A stretch of DNA of 64,000 nt. Origin: CBDBLK01 sp965215445 (GTDB lineage: Bacteria; Bdellovibrionota; Bacteriovoracia; Bacteriovoracales; Bacteriovoracaceae). Below, piece after piece: positions 42,564 to 50,161 of the stretch (its first letter is position 1; the number at the start of each line of letters is the position of its first letter). Location: contig CBDCDT010000002.1 of assembly GCA_965215445.1 (NCBI GenBank), forward strand, positions 1,426,001 through 1,490,000, in the 5' to 3' direction. The notes under the pieces were generated by a model that was not told where the DNA came from, searched no databases, and was given only the letters and a program-made list of their open reading frames with translations. The translations under genes and the position numbers were made by a program.

Positions 42564-43171
42564 TTACTGACATTCCGGAGTACCAGAAAAATATTTACAA
42601 TAGTTACTTTTGCTCGTACACCGGCATAATCCGCCCACTATATAGGCGTGAGTATAACTATTTAATTGAGAAGCACAAAAATTTAGATACGAAGTAGTCA
42701 TACATGAGCTTGGCGACCTGGTTGGAGTCCAATTACTGGGGTTTGCCCCAGGAATATTTTTGCATAACGCAAAATGAGTGGGCCTCCAGCCGCCAGTAAA
42801 GCATGTCTGAGAACAATTATTCACTGCCTTCTCGCAGACCACTGAGGTGCCATTACAACTGCTGGCCATCTTAGCCAATTCTGAATTATTACAGGAACTA
42901 GTACTGCCGTTAGTAACACAACTAGTACAAGTTGCTGTTGCCGGAGGCGGTGGCGGCGCCGCCGGAGGCTGCGGTTGCGGCGGCGTTGGTGGACTTGGAG
43001 TCGCCGCCTTACAAGTGCAATCTGCGCTATTTAAAACCTGTCCTGGAGGGCAAATCGGAGTATGAGTTGAAGCGGCCGAAATTAGAGTGTTTAGGATGAA
43101 AGCGCAGCTAAAACTTAAAAGTTGGCGGAATCCACGGGGGGGGGCGTCAAGAGGGTGTTTTGCCGTTTCAT
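42564..43171 (-). CDS. Poly-C-switched cysteine-rich secreted protein, cassette 3 (frame-off as sequenced)
   Basis: On the minus strand an ATG at 43169-43171 opens the same MKRQNTLLTPPP, nine C (43136-43144) and the same early stop as cassettes 1 and 2. The other frame gives RGFRQLL, signal core SFSCAFILNTLISA, ICPPGQVLNSADCTCK, a proline-rich linker (PSPPTPPQPQPPAAPPPPP) and a Cys-rich domain ending at TAA 42564. Joined length is 202 residues; 17 cysteines follow the signal, as in both others. Codon changes to cassettes 1 and 2 in the first ten codons are synonymous (aaa/aag, cgg/cga, aac/aat), so this start peptide is under selection. It lies 23 kb from the other copies, next to an IS and a decayed nuclease gene. 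Confidence 0.75.
43136..43144 (-). repeat. Homopolymeric C tract (9) in cassette 3
   Basis: Nine G on the plus strand, nine C in the reading direction, at the same codons as the other two copies. Confidence 0.9.
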
Positions 43172-43177
43172 ACCTTG

Positions 43178-43206
43178 ATTATAACCCAAAAATGGGTGGA
43201 GCGGAA
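43178..43206 (-). promoter_or_regulatory. Promoter of cysteine-rich cassette 3, apparently leaderless
   Basis: TATAAT (43178-43183), six bases before the ATG, and TTCCGC (43201-43206) 17 bases further upstream, behind a run of A. Same layout as cassettes 1 and 2. Confidence 0.6.
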
Positions 43207-43232
43207 TTTTTTTGTCAAAGATGACTAAAGAA

Positions 43233-46070
43233 CTAGGATGTAATCAGAACTTTATTGAAGAATTTTTGGATAAAAGTCTCGGCATCACACAGGCCTTGAT
43301 GGCAAACTTGCTTGACCAGATCAAATTCGTCGAGAACGCTTTTGAGTTCGCCCAAGCGGGGAAGTTGCAGTTCCCCCAGAATTTGACCAATCGGCCTTCC
43401 CCTGGCCGAACACAGAAGAAAATCCACAAATTTCAGGAATTGGGCGTCGGAGTAAAGTTCGACCACCGCTTTTTCTTCAGAATAAAGTTTTAAACAAAAG
43501 TTTTCCTTGTGGGCCTGGAGCTTGGTGAGCGCCAACGGCCGCAGGTAATCTTTTTGATCTCCCACCAGGCACTCGAGAAAGACGTCTTCGTTGTGAAGCA
43601 GTGGTCGGCCGGTAAGGGCCAACAGAGGGTTCAAGATCAGAGGGTTGGAGTAGTTAATTTCCTCACTTCCATCCCGCAAACGATCGTTTACTTTTAACAG
43701 GTTGAATTTGAAGTGTCCGATCAGTCCCAGGGTCATCCAAGGCGAATCCCACCCGTACTTTTCCAGGATGGCGAGTGCTTTTTGGGTTTGTTCGCGGACA
43801 CGGTGGGGATGCAAACTCAAAATTTCATCACTTGTCAGTTTAAAAATTTCAAGGTTTTCCTGTAGAGAAAAGGCGAAATTGTCCCGCTTGGCAAAGAAAC
43901 CGGGAATGAGCAGGGTCTTGAGTTTGGATTTGATTTTGGTTGGCCCGCCGTTGAGGGAAAGTTGAATCACCTGGGTTCCAAGATCGCTCTCGAAAAATTC
44001 CCGAAACAGATTGATATTGGCGGAGGGAAGTTTCTCAGAAAGGCCGAAGTATTGAAAAAAGGCAATTCCGTATTGCTCTCGTTTGCCCTTGTACGCTTCA
44101 AAGGGGGCAATTTCGAGACGTACTAATTTGGGGTCGCGGTAATCGGCAATGAGAACGTAGGAAAAGAGATTTTCCTTTCTGAGATTGATCCCCAAAAAAT
44201 CGGAGGGCAGGTTTTTAACGGAATCTTCTTCATGAATATTTTCGATATGAAAAAAATGTTCGAGGGGAATACAGTTTTGGGTCAGTTTTTTGAAAAAATT
44301 GGGATGGGTGATATTGTTCCCGTCTTTGCTGGTGGAACTGAGTAGTTTGCCCTCTATGATGGCATCCTGGTGAAACTCAAAACTGAGATTGTCGTCGATC
44401 GGTTTGCTGTAAAGAGATGTTTGTTGTTGCCCCCTTTCCCTGAAGAAAGACTGCAAGGTGGCGACTAACGATTCAAACTTTCCAAAGCGGTGGAGTTCTC
44501 CGCTATAGCGAAAATTGAGACAAGGTTCTTGTTGTAGTTCTGAGATGCGGGCCGACTCGGGCGGAGCAAATTCAGCGGCCTCAAAGGCCTTCCGCGTGGG
44601 TAAACGTTTTTTCAAGATATAGACGTAATTGGCAACCTCTCCCTTGCCTTTGAGACGTCCGAGATCAAAGAACGCTTCCATTTCAAATTTTTTCAACAAT
44701 TGCTGGATTTTGGAGGACTGAGAGGGGACAAATAATTTTTGATTGGTGAAAATGTAGAGGTGGCCTCGATGCGAGAGGGAAGATTCTTGTTCGTAAATTT
44801 TTTGTACCAAACAGTGGTGGGGGTTTTTGGCCGGCAGGTTGGTCAAGGTGAGAACAATGCGGTCGTAGACCGGGAGTTTGGAATCCGTGTTGCCGTTAAA
44901 CAAGGGTATTTGCTGGCCTTCGTGGGTTTTGGGCAGGCGATACTTCTTTTTCATCACTGAACACAGAAACTCTTTGATCGGAAGGCCTTGATTTCGTCCG
45001 AATTTGACCAAAAAGGAAAGCAGTTGCAATTCGTGGCATATTTTGACAAAAGAGTGGGATTCTGGCTCTTCTCCACAAAAATCGGGGCAGAGGATTTGAT
45101 GGCGCGAGGTTTTGAGATTACATTCCTGGGCCAACCAATATCCGTGGGAAATGCTGTCGATTCTGTCGCCTACAAACCTGACGTTGAGAGTTTTGGGGAA
45201 TTGTTTTTTGCCGGGAAGAGGAGAAGCAGAAGTTTTATTCTTTAGCCACTGAGGAAAGAATGTTAAAAGGCCATCCATAAAAAGCCCAAACCCTCGGTGT
45301 GAGAGGGCGTGGGAGTATTGTTGGTCAAAAAAATCGAACTGCTTACAGGTTTTTTCCAGGCCTCGGTAAGTTGACAATTTCATCAATTGACCGATGCTTA
45401 AATGTTTAAAGTTCTTCTCCAGCGTTTTAATTCGCGAAAAGAGAGATGCCCCGGGATGATACCAGCTATAAAGGTTTTGCTTGAGTGACCTGCACTTGAG
45501 TTCATTGGAACTTCCGGTTTTGAAGAGGCGCGAGATCAACGAGTGAGGTGAACGCAAGTCTCTTTCCTGGAGTTTGAGCGACAGAGCATCGGACAAATGG
45601 GCGACAAACATGAGTCGGTAGAGATAGACGGTGGCGGTTCTGAAAGTGTAAATCTCGACGAATTTTTTTAAATGGTGCTTAAAGGGAGAGTGTTTCCAAT
45701 TGAGGTGTTTCCAAAACTCGGTTTGTTCGCAAAGTCTTTGCGGATTCAGGGTTTTGGCAATGTCGAGATATTCGTTGTAAATGGCCTGTTTGAAAGAGGA
45801 ATTGAGATTGTCGAGGCCTTTAAATTGAGAGAGCGCATCTTTCCACAGTTCTTCCTGAACTTTTTTGATGAGATTGGCAGGCCTGGAAAAAAGGGATTCG
45901 CCTTTCCAGCCGGGAACGAGGAATTTGCCCAGCACAAAGGGATTGGCGTTTGGAGGCGCGAGCATTGGGGGTTCCCGCCGTTTCAGGTCTTCCGAACCGG
46001 AAAAGAAAATATCAGTTTTTGGGCGCAAAAGCCACGAACTGGCGAGGAAAGGTTTTCTCTTGGGTAACAT
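43233..46070 (-). CDS. Large protein of unknown function, possibly a degenerate N6-methylase-like protein
   Basis: 945 residues, no signal peptide. Around residues 330-470 the order HQILCPDFCGEE, YDRIVLTLTNLPAK, LSHRGHLYIFTNQKLF, FEMEAFFDLGRLKGKGEVANYVYILKKR recalls type I N6-adenine methylases (ILDPxCGxG, xxNPPF, PxxxLF, FxxxxVxxxIxxLxK), but SAM-binding glycines and the NPPF motif are missing. The C-terminal half (IIEGKLLSSTSKDGNNITHP, RKENLFSYVLIADYRDPKLVRL) resembles target-recognition segments only vaguely. Both ends are complete. AAAGG precedes the ATG. Role unknown. Confidence 0.5.
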   Translation of the reverse strand: MLPKRKPFLASSWLLRPKTDIFFSGSEDLKRREPPMLAPPNANPFVLGKFLVPGWKGESLFSRPANLIKKVQEELWKDALSQFKGLDNLNSSFKQAIYNEYLDIAKTLNPQRLCEQTEFWKHLNWKHSPFKHHLKKFVEIYTFRTATVYLYRLMFVAHLSDALSLKLQERDLRSPHSLISRLFKTGSSNELKCRSLKQNLYSWYHPGASLFSRIKTLEKNFKHLSIGQLMKLSTYRGLEKTCKQFDFFDQQYSHALSHRGFGLFMDGLLTFFPQWLKNKTSASPLPGKKQFPKTLNVRFVGDRIDSISHGYWLAQECNLKTSRHQILCPDFCGEEPESHSFVKICHELQLLSFLVKFGRNQGLPIKEFLCSVMKKKYRLPKTHEGQQIPLFNGNTDSKLPVYDRIVLTLTNLPAKNPHHCLVQKIYEQESSLSHRGHLYIFTNQKLFVPSQSSKIQQLLKKFEMEAFFDLGRLKGKGEVANYVYILKKRLPTRKAFEAAEFAPPESARISELQQEPCLNFRYSGELHRFGKFESLVATLQSFFRERGQQQTSLYSKPIDDNLSFEFHQDAIIEGKLLSSTSKDGNNITHPNFFKKLTQNCIPLEHFFHIENIHEEDSVKNLPSDFLGINLRKENLFSYVLIADYRDPKLVRLEIAPFEAYKGKREQYGIAFFQYFGLSEKLPSANINLFREFFESDLGTQVIQLSLNGGPTKIKSKLKTLLIPGFFAKRDNFAFSLQENLEIFKLTSDEILSLHPHRVREQTQKALAILEKYGWDSPWMTLGLIGHFKFNLLKVNDRLRDGSEEINYSNPLILNPLLALTGRPLLHNEDVFLECLVGDQKDYLRPLALTKLQAHKENFCLKLYSEEKAVVELYSDAQFLKFVDFLLCSARGRPIGQILGELQLPRLGELKSVLDEFDLVKQVCHQGLCDAETFIQKFFNKVLITS

Positions 46071-46233
46071 AATACCTTTAACAAATTATAAAATTTTAAC
46101 TGCCAAGGAGAAATTTTTACCCTGGAAAGCACTCTTTTGTCATTGAAAAGTGCGTCTTCCAGGTCTGAATTTTTTAACATTTAGCTTGTAAGAAAATTTT
46201 TTTTGGGACATATTCTTGACGGTCGATTTTTTC

Positions 46234-46260
46234 TAAAGCTCTCCGTGAGGCCGCCGATAA
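46234..46260 (+). promoter_or_regulatory. Sigma-28 (FliA)-type promoter
   Basis: TAAAGCTC (46234-46241), 11 bases, GCCGATAA (46253-46260): the -10 element is perfect, the -35 matches 6 of 8, and the spacing is exact. The start codon of the next gene is 65 bases downstream. A gene of the flagellar regulon is predicted. Confidence 0.65.
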
Positions 46261-46324
46261 AAGAGCTATCGACGGATTGTTTTGGCCGGTACTTTCAAAG
46301 TCGGTCTTTACGCAAGGAGGAGTT

Positions 46325-46822
46325 GTGTTTAGCGAAAAAGAAAATACCCATCAGGCCCTCGACAATGCCGAGCTTCAGGGCATTATGGAAGAAATTGAGG
46401 ATATTGAAAAAGAGCTTTCGTCGGAAGATCAAAAAACTCATTCTTCTGAAGATTCTGAATCTCTACAAAATAGCTTTGAGGCGGGTTCAGGTGTTCAAGA
46501 AAGTAGCAGAGAGAGTTTGAAGGATATACTGATGAGAGAGGCCGAAAAAGCAGAAATGGTGGAGGCCGAAGAAAAAAAACAAGAAAAGGGCCAAAGCGGC
46601 CTACAAAAAAATTCCGAAATAAAAACCTTGGATTTTGAAATGTCTTTTCCCATAGGCAATAAACGGGTCAAATTCACCGTAAGGCCGGGGGAGAGAATGT
46701 TGATTGCTTTGGATGGCATTTGTTTGACCATTGACGAAGATAATTGCTCCATTGGTCTGGAAGCGGGAGTCAATTTTGCCATTCCCCACGGCGAGAAAAA
46801 ATCCAGGCCAAAGGCCGCCTAA
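46325..46822 (+). CDS. Acidic protein of unknown function under a sigma-28-type promoter
   Basis: 165 residues from a GTG at 46325, four bases after AAGGAGG. The first 100 residues are acidic and low-complexity (IMEEIEDIEKELSSEDQ, EAEKAEMVEAEEKKQEKG); the last 55 form a compact domain (LDFEMSFPIGNKRVKFTVRPGERMLIALDGICLTID). Not recognised. The flagellar-type promoter upstream points to motility or chemotaxis. It may be cotranscribed with rsmD and coaD 18 bases on. Confidence 0.6.
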   Translation: MFSEKENTHQALDNAELQGIMEEIEDIEKELSSEDQKTHSSEDSESLQNSFEAGSGVQESSRESLKDILMREAEKAEMVEAEEKKQEKGQSGLQKNSEIKTLDFEMSFPIGNKRVKFTVRPGERMLIALDGICLTIDEDNCSIGLEAGVNFAIPHGEKKSRPKAA

Positions 46823-46840
46823 AGAGCTAAGGTTACCTCC

Positions 46841-47476
46841 ATGTCATTGCAACTTCTGGGGGGAATCGCCAAGGGATGCGTTTTAAAGTGTCCCAAAAAT
46901 TCACCCGGCAAACAAAGTCCCGTCCGTCCTACTGCTGTGCGTTTGAGAAGGCGTGTTTTTGACTTTCAGCAAAATTGGCAGGGCCGAATCGTTTTTGACT
47001 TGTGCGCTGGTTCGGGGGCCTTGGGATTGGAGGCCTGGTCGCGGGGTGCGGCCAGGGTGACTTTAGTGGATTTTTCCAGACAGGCTCTCTCACACCTACA
47101 GGCCAATGTGAAAACTTTGGAAACCCGCTTTCCCGACGAGAGCGCTCAAAGGCCTTTGCTCGTCGAGAGGGGAAGGCTGCCCCGTTACCTGGAAAAACTG
47201 GAAAACCTCTATCTTTCCCTGAGTGCGGACGAGCAACGCCAGGCCGTCCTTTTCTTTGATCCTCCCTACGATAAAAATCAGCTTTATGAACGTGTCGGTA
47301 TCCAACTTTTTGAAAAGCACTGGTTTTGTGGCCAATTTTATTTGGAATCCGGTCGCCAATTTGATCACAAGGCCTGGAATGAACGCTTTGGCCCTCCGGC
47401 GCGCCTGTTTTCCGAAGGTGATCGCTCCATGGCACTTTTCCTTTTTAAGTCAAATTCGATTAAACTGAATACATGA
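46841..47476 (+). CDS. rsmD: 16S rRNA (guanine966-N2)-methyltransferase RsmD
   Basis: 211 residues. LLGGIAKGCVLKCP and RPTAVRLRRRVFD at the N-terminus, VFDLCAGSGALGLEAWSRGAA (SAM binding) and VLFFDPPYDKN (catalytic DPPY) are RsmD signatures. Stop overlaps the coaD start by four bases (ATGA); the rsmD-coaD pair is widely conserved. Confidence 0.93.
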   Translation: MSLQLLGGIAKGCVLKCPKNSPGKQSPVRPTAVRLRRRVFDFQQNWQGRIVFDLCAGSGALGLEAWSRGAARVTLVDFSRQALSHLQANVKTLETRFPDESAQRPLLVERGRLPRYLEKLENLYLSLSADEQRQAVLFFDPPYDKNQLYERVGIQLFEKHWFCGQFYLESGRQFDHKAWNERFGPPARLFSEGDRSMALFLFKSNSIKLNT

Positions 47477-47946
47477 AAAAAGCAATTTATACGGGGACGT
47501 TTGACCCCTTCACCAACGGACACGCCGACATTTTAAATCGAGCAGTCGGCGTTTTTGACCAGGTGACCGTTTTGGTGGCGATTTCCCCCAACAAAACGCC
47601 GTTTTTTTCCATTGAGCAGAGAGTGGCGATGATAACGGAACTCTTTTGCAAGAATCCCAAAATTTGCGTGGACTCATGGGAGGGACTGATCGTCGATTAC
47701 GCCAAAAAGCACGGGATCAAATATTTGGTGCGCGGGCTGCGGCCCACGGGAGATTTTGAAATCGAGTTTCAAATGGCGGCCATGAACAAGGCCCTAGACC
47801 CCGATCTGGAGACTATTTTTTTTGGCACCAGCGGAGATCACTATTTTATCAGTTCCTCACTGGTCAAGGAAATTATTGCACACAAGGGGGACGTCTCTCC
47901 TTTTGTTCCCGAGATCATCAACAAACACATTTTGGCCTTGGATTGA
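47473..47946 (+). CDS. coaD: Phosphopantetheine adenylyltransferase
   Basis: 157 residues. The nucleotidyltransferase motif TGTFDPFTNGHADIL, VRGLRPTGDFEIEFQMAAMNKAL and the ISSSLVKEI segment are CoaD. It makes dephospho-CoA, the fourth step from pantothenate. The stop is 3 bases from that of the convergent outer-membrane protein gene. Confidence 0.96.
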   Translation: MKKAIYTGTFDPFTNGHADILNRAVGVFDQVTVLVAISPNKTPFFSIEQRVAMITELFCKNPKICVDSWEGLIVDYAKKHGIKYLVRGLRPTGDFEIEFQMAAMNKALDPDLETIFFGTSGDHYFISSSLVKEIIAHKGDVSPFVPEIINKHILALD

Positions 47947-47948
47947 AA

Positions 47949-49109
47949 TTAAAACCCGATCTTGTCGAGGGAAACCTTGGCCAGCTCCACGGAAAAAAGC
48001 ATATTTTTTTCCTTGTATTGGCGGTATTTTCGTCCCAATTCCAGCCCGTACAGACCGAATTTGAAATCGAAGTGAAAAAAGTTAAAAGAGAGGCCGACAG
48101 ACCCGTAACCGGCGTTGTGGCCCAAGTACAGTCCCAGCAGGGGAAAGCGCAAGCGTGCGCCCAGATGCAGGTAGTTGAAGGAAAATTGATCTTGTTCCAG
48201 TGCCTCCAAGGTGTTGTGGTAATCCATCGCCAGCGTGTAATCGACAAGTCCTGCATCTCGAAAGTGGGCCAGGCCGAAGTTGACCGATTGTTTTTGTGGC
48301 ATGGGTGTTTCACTTCCCTTTTCCAGTTCAAATTCGATGTCGTCGATGTCCAGCCAGGAGGCAGCGAAGGTGGTGGTGGATTTTTGAGAGCGAAAGGAGT
48401 GTTCCCATCCCAGATCAAACCCGCTGCCATTGCCTTGAGAATACCCCAACCCCTCTCGGAGAGAGCGGTAACTATCCGCCTCGCTGGTAATTCTCAACAT
48501 TTCGTTTCCAAACAGGTCGATGCGGCGTTTGAGCGCCTGCCGATTGAGCGTTTTAAAGGCCACGCCAATCGCCGAACGGTGTCCGTTTGAGCGGGGTTGG
48601 CCTGTTAGATTGAGTGCATATCCCACAATGAATCCCCGGTCGTAGCGGTAGTCGAGGTTGAGTACGGGGTGGACGGCATTTGCTAGATTCATGCGCATTT
48701 TGCTCAAAGCAAAGACATTTATGCCCAGACCTCCCACTCTCAAGTGGGGGGCGGTTCGCACGCCAAAGGGAACGGAATAACCCAGGATGCGTTCAGAGAT
48801 GGCCTCGGGTTCACTGGGCCAATTTTGAAAGCGTTCGTCGAGGGAGATTTCAAACGTGTCGAAATTGATTTCTTTTTCAATCACGTCGGGAAAATGGAAA
48901 CTGGCCTTGAGGGGAATAAGGGTAAGGCCGCTGTTTCTGGCCAGCGCCGCAGGGTTATAAAATAAGAGCATTTCATCTTCGGCGACGGCCGTATAAGCAT
49001 CCCCCATCATCAGGCCTTCATCACTGCGGCCCAAATACATAAATTCAGCGTGTAGAGGAGAGTGGGCCAAGGCCCACAAAACAAAAAATAAAGGGATCGC
49101 TTTCAACAT
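47949..49109 (-). CDS. Predicted outer-membrane beta-barrel protein
   Basis: 386 residues with a signal peptide (AIPLFFVLWALAHSPLHA). The start of the mature part, MGDAYTAVAEDEMLLFYNPAALAR, is the typical opening of PorV/FadL-like barrels (UPF0164 type). Strands such as HSFRSQKSTTTFAASW and LRFPLLGLYLGHNAGYGSVGLSF alternate hydrophobic and polar residues and the last residue is Phe. It follows the lipoprotein gene at 49119 by 9 bases. Transport or anchoring role unknown. Confidence 0.75.
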   Translation of the reverse strand: MLKAIPLFFVLWALAHSPLHAEFMYLGRSDEGLMMGDAYTAVAEDEMLLFYNPAALARNSGLTLIPLKASFHFPDVIEKEINFDTFEISLDERFQNWPSEPEAISERILGYSVPFGVRTAPHLRVGGLGINVFALSKMRMNLANAVHPVLNLDYRYDRGFIVGYALNLTGQPRSNGHRSAIGVAFKTLNRQALKRRIDLFGNEMLRITSEADSYRSLREGLGYSQGNGSGFDLGWEHSFRSQKSTTTFAASWLDIDDIEFELEKGSETPMPQKQSVNFGLAHFRDAGLVDYTLAMDYHNTLEALEQDQFSFNYLHLGARLRFPLLGLYLGHNAGYGSVGLSFNFFHFDFKFGLYGLELGRKYRQYKEKNMLFSVELAKVSLDKIGF

Positions 49110-49118
49110 GAAAAACCC

Positions 49119-50069
49119 TTATGAATTTCTTCTCAGCATGGTTTCAAAGATACTGAGGAAATAAATTTCTATATCCCTAATGGATTCATTGCTCTCGCAA
49201 AGGGCCTGACTTTTTTGTACACACAAGGTGGCCAATCCCAGCGGCCCACACAGGTCGTTCAGACCGTCTTGCAAATCGCTCAAGCTTCCACTGTTTTCCT
49301 CGACAATACTGGTATTGCTGATGATGTCTAAAAAATTGTTAAACAAGACGATGCCTTCGCACAGGAGTTCTTTTCGATCAGTGGCCCCGGCGGCCAGTTC
49401 GCTGTGGCCGTCGCTGTTGGAATTGCAGGGAAAGATGGGCGAGGGGACGGTTGCCGAAAAAGCACTGCGTGCGGTGGCCGCTTGAGAGTTGGTGTAATCG
49501 GTCAAGCACTGATTGGCGCTGGTGTCGCGCTGACCTTTGTTTCCAGAATCATCGGTGTTGCCGTGGAGGTAAAAATATTTTCCCATTTGGGCCAAAACCA
49601 TGTACAGCGTTTGCAGGCCCAATTGCTGGGTGGCCTCTTCTCCCAAGGCGTCCACTCGATTGGCATACGAGGGGTCGTCGATGCCGCCGGCATATAAAAG
49701 TGTGTTGATGGCAGTTCTCAAGGCCTGGTAATTTTGGTCGTCGGAAGATGATGTGACCGACGTTTGCATGGTGGTTAAACTGGGAAGAAGGGTGGCATTG
49801 CTCGTACCGATGTTATCTACAGCACTTGAGAAAAAAGCGGGTTCTCTAAAATCACTTGAACAGGCCTGGGCGGAAGCGTAGGCACTGAGATAATCGGGGT
49901 TGCGGGTTTGAAAATCGACTTGTGCCAGCGCCGCCAGGGCCTCTCCGCATTTTTGTTCAGTCAGGAAACGGTGGGCGTCGGTAATGGCCTGCTCAATTTT
50001 TTGTTTGCCGGTTAATTTCCCACAAGTGGAAAGCGAAAAGCTTAAGAATAAAATAAATAAAGTTTTCAT
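49119..50069 (-). CDS. Hypothetical lipoprotein
   Basis: 316 residues. The signal peptide ends in LSTC (Cys16). The mature protein is Ser/Thr- and Ala-rich, helical, with several cysteines (EQKCGEAL, AQACSSD, FPCNSNSDG, LCVQKSQALC) that may form disulfides. The ITDAHRFLTEQKCGEALAAL start is TPR-like. Cotranscribed with the barrel gene downstream, so the two may form an outer-membrane unit. Confidence 0.65.
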   Translation of the reverse strand: MKTLFILFLSFSLSTCGKLTGKQKIEQAITDAHRFLTEQKCGEALAALAQVDFQTRNPDYLSAYASAQACSSDFREPAFFSSAVDNIGTSNATLLPSLTTMQTSVTSSSDDQNYQALRTAINTLLYAGGIDDPSYANRVDALGEEATQQLGLQTLYMVLAQMGKYFYLHGNTDDSGNKGQRDTSANQCLTDYTNSQAATARSAFSATVPSPIFPCNSNSDGHSELAAGATDRKELLCEGIVLFNNFLDIISNTSIVEENSGSLSDLQDGLNDLCGPLGLATLCVQKSQALCESNESIRDIEIYFLSIFETMLRRNS

Positions 50070-50161
50070 TGGCCTTGAGTTTATTTTATCGTTTACTTTT
50101 ATTGTCCATTAGTAGGCAGAAAACTTTTCATGGTTTAAGATACTTCTAAAGGGGAGCGGTT

